DNA from: Obelidium mucronatum
Taxonomy: Eukaryota; Chytridiomycota; Chytridiomycetes; Chytridiales; Chytriomycetaceae
Reading direction: 5' to 3'
DNA: 64,000 nucleotides
Assembly: GCA_025765595.1 (NCBI GenBank)
Contig: JAIVFH010000098.1
Span: forward strand, 61,540-125,539
Both the position numbers and the translations under genes were made by a program. Shown here in pieces: positions 11,464-22,871 of this stretch (within the stretch, counting starts at the first letter, position 1; every line of letters begins with the position of its first letter). The notes under the pieces are model-generated. The model ran no database searches. It was not told the origin of the DNA and saw nothing but the letters and a program-made list of their open reading frames with translations.

Positions 11464-12480
11464 ATCTCGTCCTCTTTATTTTCCATGAATTTTTAGAGTT
11501 TCTTGAGTTGACAATATTTAATATTTTCCCCCAAACAAAACACAGATCCCCTCAAGTCCTGCAAGTCCCGACGTCCTGACACCCGACCACCACGGTCGCT
11601 ACTGAGAAGAGCAGCAGCAGCAGCAGCAGACCTCCGCCGAACGACCCAAGCTACCCAAGTCCTTAAGTACCAATGCCCTGACCGGCAGTGTGACAGATGA
11701 CCCCCCGCCGGGAAGTGGGTTCTGGTCTGACGTTCGGCAATCCCTGGCCTTACCATATTTTCACGACATATGTGCGTGGCCCGGCAAACGGGCGGGCCTC
11801 TCTCCGCCATGATGCTTCTCGCTGGTTTCTTTTCTGACATGATGGCATATGGGTATTGGATAATGGGTTGGATATTGCTTGATCGGAGAGGATTAATCGC
11901 GGAGCTGACTGGCGTTGGGTTGAATTGGGGGGAAAGTTGGGAGTGAGTGCGCTTACTGGTCTCTCTTGCCAGTTCCACGATATGTAATGCCCACCTCGGC
12001 AGTAGCGTCCTCACACCAATCAATTGTGACGGCTCGGGGTGAAGATTCTATTGAATTCTTTGCACGAGTTACCCAAACAAATATGAAAATTGGATTTCGC
12101 GTTTATGGCTCCGTCGGGACTGTGTTCGGGGTGTTCATTGATTTGATGGCACCTTGAGTCAGTTCCTTCAACCACCGTTTTGGCTCGGGGTGTGTTCTTT
12201 TTGGCACCTCGAGTCGGTGTATATTTTTTCTCTCCCTTTCATCCTCCCCCCTCTTCCTTAAGTACCAATTGATGAAACACGCGCTGTACCTTTATATGCT
12301 AATTATTTCGCCTTTCGGTCCCACGGTTTCTCGGTGTCAAACGTTTCTCTAAGTTGCAACAACAAACATCAACAACGCAGAACGAAAGTCGAGCTACTGC
12401 TAGTTAATTTATTGGGAATTGGGGAGCTCCAACTAAATAAAGACTGTGATTATTTAACTTAATGATATTTCCCTTGAGAG
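11464..12480. repeat. Repeat block R, copy A (downstream of family copy A)
   Basis: Degenerate copy of a block found downstream of every family copy (B 14550-15836, inverted C 24657-25869, partial inverted D 28085-28401). The conserved core starts near 11688 with a GTGACAGATGACCCCCCGCC segment and runs past 12360. A short frame of 63 codons (11966-12157) is open in copies A, B and C. Relative to B this copy has lost the start of the adjoining upstream frame and small segments near 12325. Confidence 0.75.
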
Positions 12481-13531
12481 ACATTGGAAGCCAGGCGGTT
12501 CACTCACTTGCCATTTCCGAATCCCAAGCACGTTAAGGTACTTTCATTGTAGTTCATAGCTATTTTCCTCTATTTTCGAGCATGGTGGTATCAAATATTT
12601 TCGCAGTAATTTCGTGCTTCTTTGTTTTCAGCATTCCCGTCCGACATTGTCGTCATTGTCCTTGAAAGCCACCGTGTTTGACAGATCGGAGCTTGTCGCA
12701 TCACTTCAATCATCAATAGGGATATCATTAATGTGAGTCCAGAGTCCAAATCACGGTCCAACAGCAGGCACTGGCACGAAGCCTTCGGCTTTCACAAACG
12801 TGAAACGCCATTTCAACATGGCAACAAGGACACTCCAGGCCAAAAGATACACCGCAGTGGGATGATCCTTGTCGACAGAAATGGAAGACACTGGACAGCC
12901 GTACCATGAGAGGAACCATCATCGCTTGTGTCAACTGTCACAATAGTCGCTCGCAACATGCAACGCCAGAAGAGAACGACGCTAGCGCTTGAATAGATTT
13001 GACTAAAAGCTGGGCATTGCGACGAAGGGGTCTTTTAGGAACTGAATTCAATGGATTGGATCTTGCGGTGGAGTCGGGAGTCTGGCCCGAAGATTTCCAG
13101 ATATACGGCAGTTCTTTGAAATCTTGGAACGGCGGTGCTTGCGCGCATCAATCAAATGCAGGCACCAATAATCTGTGGTCAACGTCAGCTCTATCTTGTG
13201 CATTCGATGTTGGCGACGGGTGGATGCAAAACGACTCGTGCAATTGGTGCAAGATGGACAAGCGAGGCTTTGCCAGAGGTGTTGCAGTTTGAATAGTCCC
13301 AGCGTGTCCAGTATACTTTCAAGGCTCAGCCAGTAGGATTCTCCACCACAGTCCACAATAGACACCAACAAACGAGAATTCCCGCAGAGGGTGGTTTTAT
13401 TGCCGGACCATGATTTTGGTTGCTGTGAGTGGACTTTGATTCTGGACGAGAGAACTGGCCATCTTTTGCAGCATGAACATTCCCGTCGACAATTACTCCA
13501 AATAATCACCCACAACAAACAGCACACAAAC
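12481..13531. other. Left-arm segment without counterpart in the right arm
   Basis: About 0.95 kb (12481-13430) separates the tandem family copies and has no match in the right arm. No convincing gene was found; the open stretches on both strands lack recognisable domains. From about 13440 the sequence matches the leader of family copy C again. Confidence 0.45.
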
Positions 13532-14549
13532 ATGATGAGGTCTGTATTCTACTTCCTCTGGCTTCGGAGACAGTTTGTACCGTGGACACTAATTCCTCCT
13601 ACAATCTTATTTTACCAGGCACCGAGACGCCGATGATGCGGAACCGCCTGCCAAAAAGGCGCGTTTCACATTCATCGAGGACTCCGATGACGAGTCGGGT
13701 GCGTAATCTCAGTCTGCCAATACGGAGAGCAAAAACTAACGCGTGATGTTTGCTAGGTCCTCGGGCAGTAGACCGCCCCTCCAATGCGACGGGTGTGTGG
13801 AGCCTCAGACTCATTGAGTTTTTTCTATCTATTTTACAATGCGGTAATAACCTCTTTTGTTGGTTTCCTAGGCCAAACGGATATCGAAATCTGTGGCGCA
13901 CTGATGCAGTGCGAGTTTTTGGGACCGTTTGAGCTCGTCCGCTCGGAACACATCGCCAGATATGGAATATCGCGGGCGGCGATGCGAGAGATGCGCATTA
14001 AGGGTGGGGCTGAATCATTGATTGACGTCCACTAACTCGCTATCAGAGGAAATCACGGCAGCTGCGGCCACCAGCGAAGCCGACCGCCTCCGAAATGCGC
14101 ATATTCTGGAGGCAGATTATGAGGACTTTGAGAGGTGTGTGTCTCTCTGTGTGTGTTTCTTCTTTTTACGTTTTGTTTAATTTACTGTACACTTTAGCTC
14201 CGATGAGGACGACGAAGAGACTCTCGCAGTGAAGAGAGTGGACCGTGTCCGCAAGTGGGAGCTGGAGGAGGATTTGAAGTTGGAGCTGGAGCAGCAGCAG
14301 CTTCGAGAAGAGGACGCCGCGTGGTTAGTGTCTTTTTATTGCTTGAATTCCAGAAGGACACCCTCTGATACTTGAATCCACAGCGAGGCCCACGCGGAAG
14401 GAATTCAGCTGCTCCAGGCGGAGAAGCGGCTGCTCCAGACGACGGAATGGCGGAGCCATGCGTCTGCCCGCAAGAAGTGGCTGATGCGTACTGCTCTTCA
14501 AGCGACGACGGCTGCTGCGAGAAGGAGATATATGGAGAGGTGGCCTTGA
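13532..14549 (+). CDS. Unrecognised acidic/coiled-coil family protein, copy B
   Basis: Seven exons join in frame to 211 residues: 13532-13539, 13619-13698, 13757-13792, 13872-14003, 14047-14134, 14198-14323 and 14384-14549. This is the most complete member. Segments: MMRHRD start, an AEPPAKKARF basic patch, the acidic FIEDSDDES, the core QTDIEICGALMQCEFLGPFE with SEHIARYGISRAAMREM, the helix EADRLRNAHILEADYEDFE, a highly charged helix around RKWELEEDLKLELEQQQ, and a basic coiled C-terminus ending RRRYMERWP. The 8-nt first exon is unusual but its ATGATGAG|GT context is kept in copies A, B and C. Nuclear localisation is inferred from the basic patch. No enzyme motif is visible and I do not recognise the family. 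It is tandem with copy A and mirrored by pseudogene C. Confidence 0.65.
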
Positions 14550-15836
14550 AGGCCAAACAATGCGTTTCTTCCTTTCCTCCATATATCTCCTGTGTATGTG
14601 CTTGCCAACAATAAATCTCATCCTCCTCCTCCTCCTTTATTCATTGAATTTTTTCTCTTGACAATCCCAAAACAAAAACACACAAAAAAAACACAGATCC
14701 CCCTCAAGTCAAGCAAGTCCCACCGTCCTGACGACAGACCACCATGGTCGCCACTGGAGCAGCAGCGGGAACAGCAGCAGCCACGAACGCGGCCGAACGA
14801 CCAAGTGCTACTCGAGAGTCAAGAAACATATATTATGTCCTCAGTGGCAGTGTGACAGATGACCCCCCGCCGGGAAGTGGGTTCTGGTCTGACGTTCGGC
14901 AATCCCTGGCCTTACCATATTTTCACGACATATGTGCGTGGCCCGGCAAACGGGCGGACCTCTCTCCGCCATGATGCTTCTCGCTGGTTTCTTTTCTGAC
15001 ATGATGGCATATGGGTATTGGATAATGGGTTGGATATTGCTTGATCAGAGAGGATTAATCGCGGAGCTGACTGGCGTTGGGTTGAATTGGGGGGAAAGTT
15101 GGGAGTGAGTGCGCTTACTGGTCTCTCTTGCCAGTTCCACGATATGTAATGCCCACCTCGGCAGTAGCGTCCTCACACCAATCAATTGTGACGGCTCGGG
15201 GTGAAGATTCTATTGAATTCTTTGCACGAGTTACCCAAACAAATATGAAAATTGGATTTCGCGTTTATGGCTCCGTCGGGACTGTGTTCGGGGTGTTCAT
15301 TGATTTGATGGCACCTTGAGTCAGTTCCTTCAACCACCGTTTTGGCTCGGGGTGTGTTCTTTTTGGCACCTCGAGTCGGTGTATATTTTTTCTCTCCCTT
15401 TCATCCTCCCCCCTCTTCCTTAAGTACCAATTGATGAAACACGCGCTGTACCTTTATATGCTAATTATTTCGCCTTTCGGTCCCATTCACGGTATTTCAT
15501 GGCGCAACAGTTTCTCGGTGTCAAACGTTTCTCTAAGTTGCAACAACCAACATCAACAACACGCGACGACATCAACAACGGAGAACGACATCAACAACGC
15601 AGAACAAAAGTCGAGCTAGCACTAGTTAATCTAGTTAATTTATTGGGAATACAACGCAGAACGAAAGTTGAGCTACTACTGGTCAGTTTATTGGGAATGG
15701 GGGAGTTCAACCTTGATTTGGCTTGCCAAACATTCCTGTCAACAACTGCTCAACCACCTGTAGCCGAGGATGAAATTGATAAGTTGAAAGAGTTTATTTA
15801 TCTTTTCGTTTTAACGGCCTCACAGACAAAAAATTA
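14550..15836. repeat. Repeat block R, copy B
   Basis: Near-identical to the inverted block at 24657-25869. It contains a short frame at 14744-14974 (76 codons, beginning MVATGAAAGTAAATNAAERP) and the 63-codon frame at 15128-15319. It ends with tandem ACAACATCAACAACG-type repeats around 15545-15605. The short frames are conserved between copies but have no recognised domain, so they are not called as genes. Confidence 0.8.
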
Positions 15837-16054
15837 AACCCTCTTCTTGTCTGACGCGATGCTGTTTGCTTTGTACAGCTCCAAGACACGACTTTCAACA
15901 CCATTTAAACGCGAGTGGTGGTGTGCAATTTCCAGGAATTCACGCTCAGACTTGAAGAGGGCTGTGGCATCTGGGGATTGCCCTGCTCCAGCCGCCATCA
16001 TTGCTGGGTTCATTTGCTGCATCTGCTGCATATCACGCATACCTCCAGCGGCTA
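15837..16054 (-). pseudogene. Duplicated last exon of EMC3 (inverted fragment)
   Basis: Encodes the same C-terminal peptide as the last exon of the EMC3 gene at 24439-24656 (AGGMRDMQQMQQMNPAMMAA onward to KKRV), in the opposite orientation. Homology continues into the upstream intron to about 16093 and then stops; none of the five preceding EMC3 exons are present. The fragment therefore marks the inner end of the left arm of the inverted duplication and cannot make EMC3. Confidence 0.93.
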
Positions 16055-16093
16055 AGAAACAAAGACAAATCAATATAAAACTCAAGCAAAGTT

Positions 16094-18044
16094 AGGTTTG
16101 AAATCTCAAACACAAAAAAAGTGTGAAAAAATGAAGGCAATCCCCAAGGGACAACCATGTTCTGAGCACGACTATCAAGAAAATTCAAAAAAAGCAGAAA
16201 AAAAATTACTTGGGTTCATAGATTTCAAATTGGTTTATAAAGCCACCCTAAATATGAGCAACTATTTTGCGAAGCACCAAAAGATCTCAGATTGAGTAAA
16301 ATCATTTCGCTATATTTGAAATCATTTCCCTATATTTGAAATCATTTGAGAAATTTTGCATATTTGAAATGCTTTGTGAAGTCCCGGCCAAATGATTTGA
16401 GTCATTTGAAAGATTTGATGCATTTCAATTAATTTCCATTAGACATGTGCCGAATTTTACCGCACATCAATTAACGCTAAATAAACGCAAAATAACGCTA
16501 TATTTTTACCGTGTTTTATTGGAAATTATCGCTGTAGCGTTTCCTGATTTGATTATCGATAAAAAAAAAAGATCCTGAAAAAGGTCTTCAGAACTGACCT
16601 TCCAAAGGAAATGTTACATTCTCCTTACTAAATAATAAGTTTAACTAAACAAAGACAGAGAGAAAAAAGAAACCCAAAGATCGTAAAAAAAAAAAAAAAA
16701 GTAAATGGTTTATAAAAATTTTATTAAAAATATATCTGAAACTAACTGCGCACAGTGAACGGACGCCATGAAGCTCAAGTCCAATCTCGAAGCTTGCAGA
16801 TGAACAAGAAGGCAAAAGCGGCGAAAGCGGTGAAGGTGAAGCTGACACACCATCTTTGAAACTCACCTCACTAAACCAAACCTTACTGGTAAGTCACATC
16901 GCAGATACTTGAGAATCGCTAGTTAACTAGCACTTTGTTCACATCCACCGCCGCTATCTAGTTTCCAGGTTGAAGAAGTGGAGTCGATGAAGCTGTCAAA
17001 AGAGATCCCTTCTGCGCAAGAAGAGGACGGCAAAAGGACTTCAAAGGAACATACCTCAAAGAAAAAGGACAATAGTTTCTAGGAAAAATGGGTTTGTAAC
17101 TTCAAGAATCAGACAAAGGAGACTTGGAATCTTTGCTGGGAAGTATGGGGAAAAGTTACCTTAAACATTGGATTAGTTGGCTTAAATGTGTTTTGGATCA
17201 AGCTGGATGTGTTTCGGTTGTGTCTTGGTGTGTTTTTTTGGCTTTTGTATGATAGCAATGTCGAACAATACTTTATCGTGACAATATCGCAAAATAAAGA
17301 GATTATTGTAATTGATTTTAAGTTTCTTTATTTATCGATAAATATATCGCAAGTTACTGATAATTACGGTACAGCTCAAAACATCAATGAGCGATCGCAA
17401 TACAGCGATGTTTATTGCTATTTGAAAAAATCCGTCACATGTCTATTATACTTGCTATTGATGGTATTATTGCTATTCTCGACAGCTGCAGCCAATCTGC
17501 CTTGCTTCCTCTTCTTGCACAGGACGCAGATCTGATTGTGAAATCTTTGCTTCTTCAATATACCCACCATCTACTGACCAGACAGATATTTGTTTACAAT
17601 AGATGATCCAGGATATTTTCATGATCCTGACCTCAACTAGGCGCAACAGCCAAGAGGGACTTCTTGTGGAGGACCAGTCAATTCAAACATGTACAATCTG
17701 AGATTCAACAAAGGCTCTCAAGTGCGGCATTTTGGTTCTTTATTGAGGGTTAGCCAAGGATGCTCCACTGCTGATAGTTGTGTCTGGTGGGCTCAAACAG
17801 TGTTTGAATTGAAGCTCTGCTATTAATATTCTGTTGCTTGAAGCACTCACTAGTTGTGGCAACTTGATCAATTCATCAGTCAGCACATCAGAGAAGTTTG
17901 AACATCGAGTGAAAATGATTTCCAACCCACGTCACCACCTAAAAAAATGCCCATAAAATGCAACTGTTAGCACCACAATAAAATCATCATAGCTAACAAA
18001 TAATGAGAAGAAAGAGATCGAAATCCAGTAGCTCTGACTGACAC
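16094..18044. other. AT-rich spacer without recognised genes
   Basis: AT-rich DNA. At about 16300-16420 there is a degenerate tandem repeat of an ATTTGAAATCATTT unit. At 16440-16600 a segment with ACATGTGCCG and repeated ACGCTA words resembles part of 61145-61190. Many short frames occur but none shows a domain or plausible splicing. Confidence 0.5.
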
Positions 18045-19617
18045 TGCTTCCCAAGTTTTTCAAGAAATCAGTGCCTTGATGAATCAGTCAGTACCCCAAC
18101 GCCAAGCTGCTGAGCAAGTTGCTGCCAACCATGGTATTACTGCCGAGGCTGCACGCGGAATCTATCGGCGAATTCACAAGCATCCTGATTGAGTCCACGG
18201 CAAGCAATTGTTCTCAGACCATGATGAGCTTCATTGCGCCAAGTAGATTTTTTGCAATTAGTACGCCAAAAGTACCTTGAAATCCGCGGACCAGGAGATT
18301 GGAATCCACTAAATGGTTTTTTGGGCCGCCACCAAAAAGCAAATTACCCAATGAGCCGTCAAAGCTCTAACATCCTCCTGCATCAAACCAGCTACAGAAG
18401 TTGAGGTGAAAGTCTGGGTAAAACTGTTCAAGGATTGGATGGACGAGAATGGCTACAGCATGGGTAATCTTGTCAATGTCAATGAATGCGCATCAAACTT
18501 GAAAACAAAGGCTCCCAGGGTTCCTTTCTCGTGAGCACGTCCATTAACCGCCCAAATGTCCACCAAGGTAAACGTGGTCCTATGGCCAGCTATATTCTCT
18601 TTGTTACTGCCTCTGGTGTTTGGGTGGTTGACATTTGGTCATTCTGACCAAATATGGAAACCTTGAACTGACAACTGAACCTGCGCGACCATGGAGCCAA
18701 AATACCACTCCAATGTACTTTGTCTACAGTAAAACTGGTTACATATCCAAAAAGCAGTGGGTGCCTTTTTTGGCAGTCTTTTAGGAGGAATTTTCAAAAT
18801 TGTACCCAGGTTTTGATTCCAGTGCTTCTTCATGATAATCTTGGGACCCAAAAGGCTCTGGCAACACTGGAAGCCATGCACGCTGCTGGGATACAGGGTT
18901 ATTATTTCCCTGCCAATGCCACTCAGTTCTTGCAGCCTCTGGATGATCTGTTTTTTGCGAATTTGAAAAAGAACCTGGTCTCTGAGTTCCATTTCATGTG
19001 GGCCTTTTCCCAAACTGCCATAGGCCAGATTGGGGAAATCCTTATACCAATCATTCTTTATATCTGGAACAAGATAATCAAGGTGCATATTCAAGCCTCC
19101 TTCAAGAATACGGGCATTTATTCCTGGAATCCAGAAATCATCCTGAAAAATGCCGCCAAAAATGTTGCCTCAATTACGGATGCCCAAACAGCAACATCAG
19201 ACACCCAAACTCAGCTTCAGGACTGGTTTTTAGCCAAACTTCCTGCTCCTGTGGTCAAAATAGCCAAAGTCAAGCCTCAAGTTGCTGTTTTAACCAACAA
19301 GGTCTATTACTCACAAACCTTGCAAGAAACGTTACTTGCAGCTGAACAACAGAAGAATGACAATGCTCAAGCAAAAGAAGCTGCAAAAGATAACAAGAAA
19401 CGTGAGGTGGAAGCCAAAAAAGCGGAGAGGGAGGCTCTGAAGTTGGCGCGTCAGTGTCAAGGAGAAACTAACTCTGTCAAATGTACAAAAACTTGGGTGA
19501 GAAGCTCAAAATGATTTATTTGTACCAATTGCGATGAGTTCAGACTCTGTGATAGATGCAAAGTTCTGTGCAAAAGTATCAGTGACGCCCATATTAATGA
19601 TTGTGACAAGGAGAATT
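18045..19617 (+). pseudogene. Decayed pogo/Tigger-like DNA transposase with Cys-rich C-terminus
   Basis: Remnant of a DDE-type transposase of the pogo/CENP-B group. The 5' part (18045-18700) is readable only with several stops: it retains EAARGIYRRIHKHPD (part of the DNA-binding region), then WVKLFKDWMDENGYS and LVNVNE, where the first catalytic Asp region is expected. From about 18720 a frame of 264 codons is open and shows LLHDNLGTQKALATLEAMHA (second Asp) and YYFPANATQFLQPLDD (third Asp), as in DDE_1 endonucleases. A lysine/alanine coiled segment follows. After one stop at 19512 the frame continues with ICTNCDEFRLCDRCK, a cysteine-rich finger-like tail. A related element lies at 47836-48808. 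It is not expected to make an active enzyme. Confidence 0.8.
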
Positions 19618-19903
19618 GAAGAGTCAGAATTATTTTGTTTCGGTTTATATTATTAAAAAACCGCTTTGGATATTTGTTAGTAATACGTTTTTCTTTATTT
19701 CTGCAAAGTTTCAATGGTGAGGCGCAAGCGGTTGGGCGGTGCTGTTGGTTTCGGTGAAAATGTTGGTGGGTTGGAAAACATTTTTTGGGTTGGAAAAATG
19801 ATAACTCATTTTTTGTTGGCTAATTCATTTTGCATTTGTTTTTATTTTGTTTTGAATTTGTTTTTAACTTTTTTGTCTTCTTTGTTATTGGCAAGGTACC
19901 TCA

Positions 19904-20036
19904 TGTTGTAGACGGACTGCTGGTTCTGTAGACAGGTGAGCTGATTGTTGTGGACACTAGAGAGATTTTGGAGAGAATTCTTAAACGTTATTTCCAAACA
20001 TGGAGCTTGCAACATGGGTTTCATGTGCCTCCAACA
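19904..20036. mobile_element. Solo copia LTR with target site duplication
   Basis: A 133-bp sequence beginning TGTTGTAGA and ending CCTCCAACA that matches the LTRs of the full copia element at 51281-58356, apart from a 9-bp internal deletion and scattered substitutions. It is flanked by a direct repeat CCTCA (19899-19903 and 20037-20041). No internal copia sequence is present, so it is a solo LTR left by LTR-LTR recombination. Confidence 0.93.
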
Positions 20037-21143
20037 CCTCAAAGTACTGGTAGCCTTGCTTCTTGTACTTTTGAGTTGTATTTCAATAAAAAAATTAAAA
20101 GTTTTTGAGATAAAGTGTTTCTTAGTGTCTTTTGGTAGCTCTTGGATGGTTGATTGACGTTGAATCAGAGACTTTGGTAACAACGGCTGGTAAAAAAAGT
20201 TGTTCCTTTTTTAGTGTATTCTGTGTAAGATTTTTTCCAGAGTTTTTGGTTTTGAGATTGTGGAATTTTTTTGGAATGAAGAGCCGTTCCATTTGTTTGT
20301 CTTCTCTTTGATGTCTTTCCAAGTAATTGTAGTTGTGAATTTACTAGTGTTGGCGATATACCAGTGGTTGAGGTTGACAGTTATCAAGACGTGTGGTATT
20401 TTGGTTGTCAACGGTCCACGAGTGAATACCATTCACGAGTCTTTCTTCCGAAGTTGAATGTCTGGCTTTCTTGCTTCCAAGGAAAGCTGACCACGTATCA
20501 ACCTTAGAATCCAGATGGTATAAATTAGATTACACGTTGTATCAATTAAATAAAGCTAGTGTGTTTATTATAGTCTACATACAATTTAGTTCACCAGAAT
20601 AAGTTAGGATGTTGTGTGTATTGGATTAAGAGTCTTTTCATGTGTAGCACACATGAGATTTATTGACAACAAAATACCACACATCATAATAACTGTCAGA
20701 CCACAGTATAATTAGAATAAGCATGTTAGTGAGAAAGGAGGCGTTAGTATATACTGGGGGAAATACCTGAAACATGTGTTTCAGGCTAACTCCGGGTAAA
20801 TAAGAAAAGTGTTAGAACTAAAGAAAAGAGGACTTTGAAACTTTCTACAAAACTAGTGTGCTATACACACTGACCAGTCACTCTGATCTTTGACAGAGGT
20901 TTCTGCTTTGATTGACAATAACCTTGATTTGTTTGTCTGTTGCTTGGTGTTGACTGAAAATGGCTAAAATGGCAGTCACTTTTTCTGTCCAGGCTTTGAT
21001 GTCAATGACAGTCTTTGGCTAGTAAGTTGGGATATATTCAGCTTTGAAAAACTGAAAAACTTCATGTTATTGTCTCCTTTTTCTGAAGAATGGCTGTTGT
21101 TAGAGGACTGGTCTGGTGCAAATGATGTTTTAGCTGTATATTA
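20037..21143. other. AT-rich spacer
   Basis: No convincing gene. The open stretches on either strand are AT-rich and lack domains or codon structure. Confidence 0.45.
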
Positions 21144-21151
21144 TGAGTTAA

Positions 21152-21810
21152 GCGCAAATTCCAATTTTGGAGCAAATGATTAGTGCCCTTTTTTATTTGC
21201 ACTCTGGTTCAACCAATTGTGCTTTCCACTGCCACCGCCGTTCCATAGATCACCGCCGCACCAGACCTGCTCCAACGTAGAGAAGAAGGTGTAGGCTCCA
21301 TATTGATACAATACCAACGCCCATCCAGACTATTTGGAAGGTTTGGATTCAATGGCTGATGAAACAATCACAGACAAAAATGCGCAACCAGGGATTACTG
21401 TGTACTCACACTGTTTCGAAATAGTTATTGGAGACTTCTAAGGACAGCAGACAGCTCCATATGACGGCATAACCATCCAAAGCAGCAACATCAACAAGTT
21501 TTCAAGGGAACGGCGCCAAGTATACCCCAAGATTGTGCGAGAGGTGGTTGTTCAAGGCGATACCTATGCTTTTGGCAAGAAGAATTGAAATGAGCTCACT
21601 GCTGAGCCAAACAGGTTTGCAAGTGTGGTCCGTTTCAGACCCTGAAAGGAATGCATGTACAAGCAATACACCTTTGTTTCTGGTGAAGCATGCAAGATAC
21701 ATAGGTACTTGGGGTTGGGGAAGAACACTGGGAAGTGGAGCACAAAAGATATGCAGAATTTCAGAGGAAATCGAAGCACAAATCATTTGCTCCAAAATTG
21801 GAATTTGCGC
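21152..21810. mobile_element. Short element with long terminal inverted repeats
   Basis: A perfect 30-bp inverted repeat: 21152-21181 begins GCGCAAATTCCAATTTTGG and its reverse complement lies at 21781-21810. Partial similarity extends outward to about 21144 and 21818. The roughly 600-bp interior has no transposase, so this looks like a non-autonomous foldback/MITE-type element. No target duplication was identified with confidence. Confidence 0.6.
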
Positions 21811-21821
21811 TAAACTCACAA

Positions 21822-22366
21822 TAGTATTCTGTCTTCAGGAGTTGGTGACATAGAAGATTGGTTTGTAGCAGTTGAACAGTTTGGCAAGTTGAAACTGATG
21901 TTTGCAGAGTTTTGAAAAACTAGATTTGGGATAGCTCCATGGACTTGTTTTTGCTGGGTTGTTGAGTATTTCAACAAAGCGGAGGTCGGTTTTTTTTGTT
22001 CCATCATCTTGATGTTAAGGTATTGCGTGTTTTATGCGAAATTGGATTTCCTCACAGGTAGGTGACAAAAAATGGAAATTTCTTGCCAGCATTGTGTTCC
22101 TCCGACAAACCAATCCTGTAAACAGAACAAACAGAATGGACCATCCCAAATCATCTGTTGCCTGAGAACATGCCCTCCAACCAATGGTTTGGTTGGTTCA
22201 TTCTAAATGCAAACGGAAGGCACTAAGGAACTCATTAGCCCATACCACCTGGTTATAGAGTATAAGAGCCAATTGAATTGGCACTGGAAAGAAAAAGCGA
22301 GTGAAGCTGAAGTCTGCCGCTTTGGCTGGATGCAATCAAACATTAAAAATAGCTCATTGTTTAATA
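21822..22366. other. Non-coding spacer
   Basis: AT-rich sequence between two short inverted-repeat elements; nothing recognised. Confidence 0.4.
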
Positions 22367-22871
22367 GGGGGTGTCACATGTTTGGGAAATTTTTCACGAA
22401 GAAATCGTGATTGCATTTTGATTGGCTAGAGCAGTTTCACGAAGATTCCTTATCACGAAAATTCTTCACAAAGTTTTTTTTTTCCAGAAAACAATCACGA
22501 CTCGAACATATTGAAAGGACCAACCCCAACAAGGCCAATTGGGGTCACAACCCAATGCACCACCTCCACCACCCAGTGTCCAACAAAGTGTTGGAACAAC
22601 AAATGAAACACTAACCTACAGGCAACGAACACTGTGGTGGAATTAATAGCAATTTACATAAACTCCTGCTTGAAAGCTTTGTCGGAGGTATTGGTGTGAA
22701 AGTTTATTGAGATTTAATTCCAATGCCCGGATTGTTTATTGGTGCTGGCTGCTCTTGGCATTTTGCAACGGATTGGTGTTGTTGTGACCAGGGGGGGTCT
22801 CAATTCTTCGATGATATCACGAATAAATTTTCACGAAATCATTTTTTTCACGAAAAACAAGTGACACCCCC
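22367..22871. mobile_element. MITE with GGGGGTGTCAC terminal inverted repeats
   Basis: The left end GGGGGTGTCAC (22367-22377) and right end GTGACACCCCC (22861-22871) are perfect inverted repeats. Each is flanked by TA, consistent with the TA target duplication of Tc1/mariner/pogo elements. The 505-bp interior is rich in CACGAA/TTCGTG words near both ends and codes for nothing recognised. Probably a non-autonomous element mobilised by a related transposase. Confidence 0.75.

Larger units (their letters stand above)
9389..16093 (+). repeat. Left arm of an imperfect inverted segmental duplication
   Basis: Read outward from the spacer, this arm holds the EMC3 last exon, repeat block R, the family gene, its leader, the Sel1 3' flank and Sel1 exon 5. 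The right arm (24402-28084) holds the same items in mirror order. The left arm is longer because it carries two family/R units in tandem plus a unique segment. The Sel1 and EMC3 exon copies encode identical peptides, pointing to a recent event. Confidence 0.88.

Noticed and set aside
11493..12023. Minus-strand frame across block R copy A, beginning MIGVRTLLPR
   Set aside because: Not preserved with the same extent in the other R copies and no domain, so it was not called as a gene.
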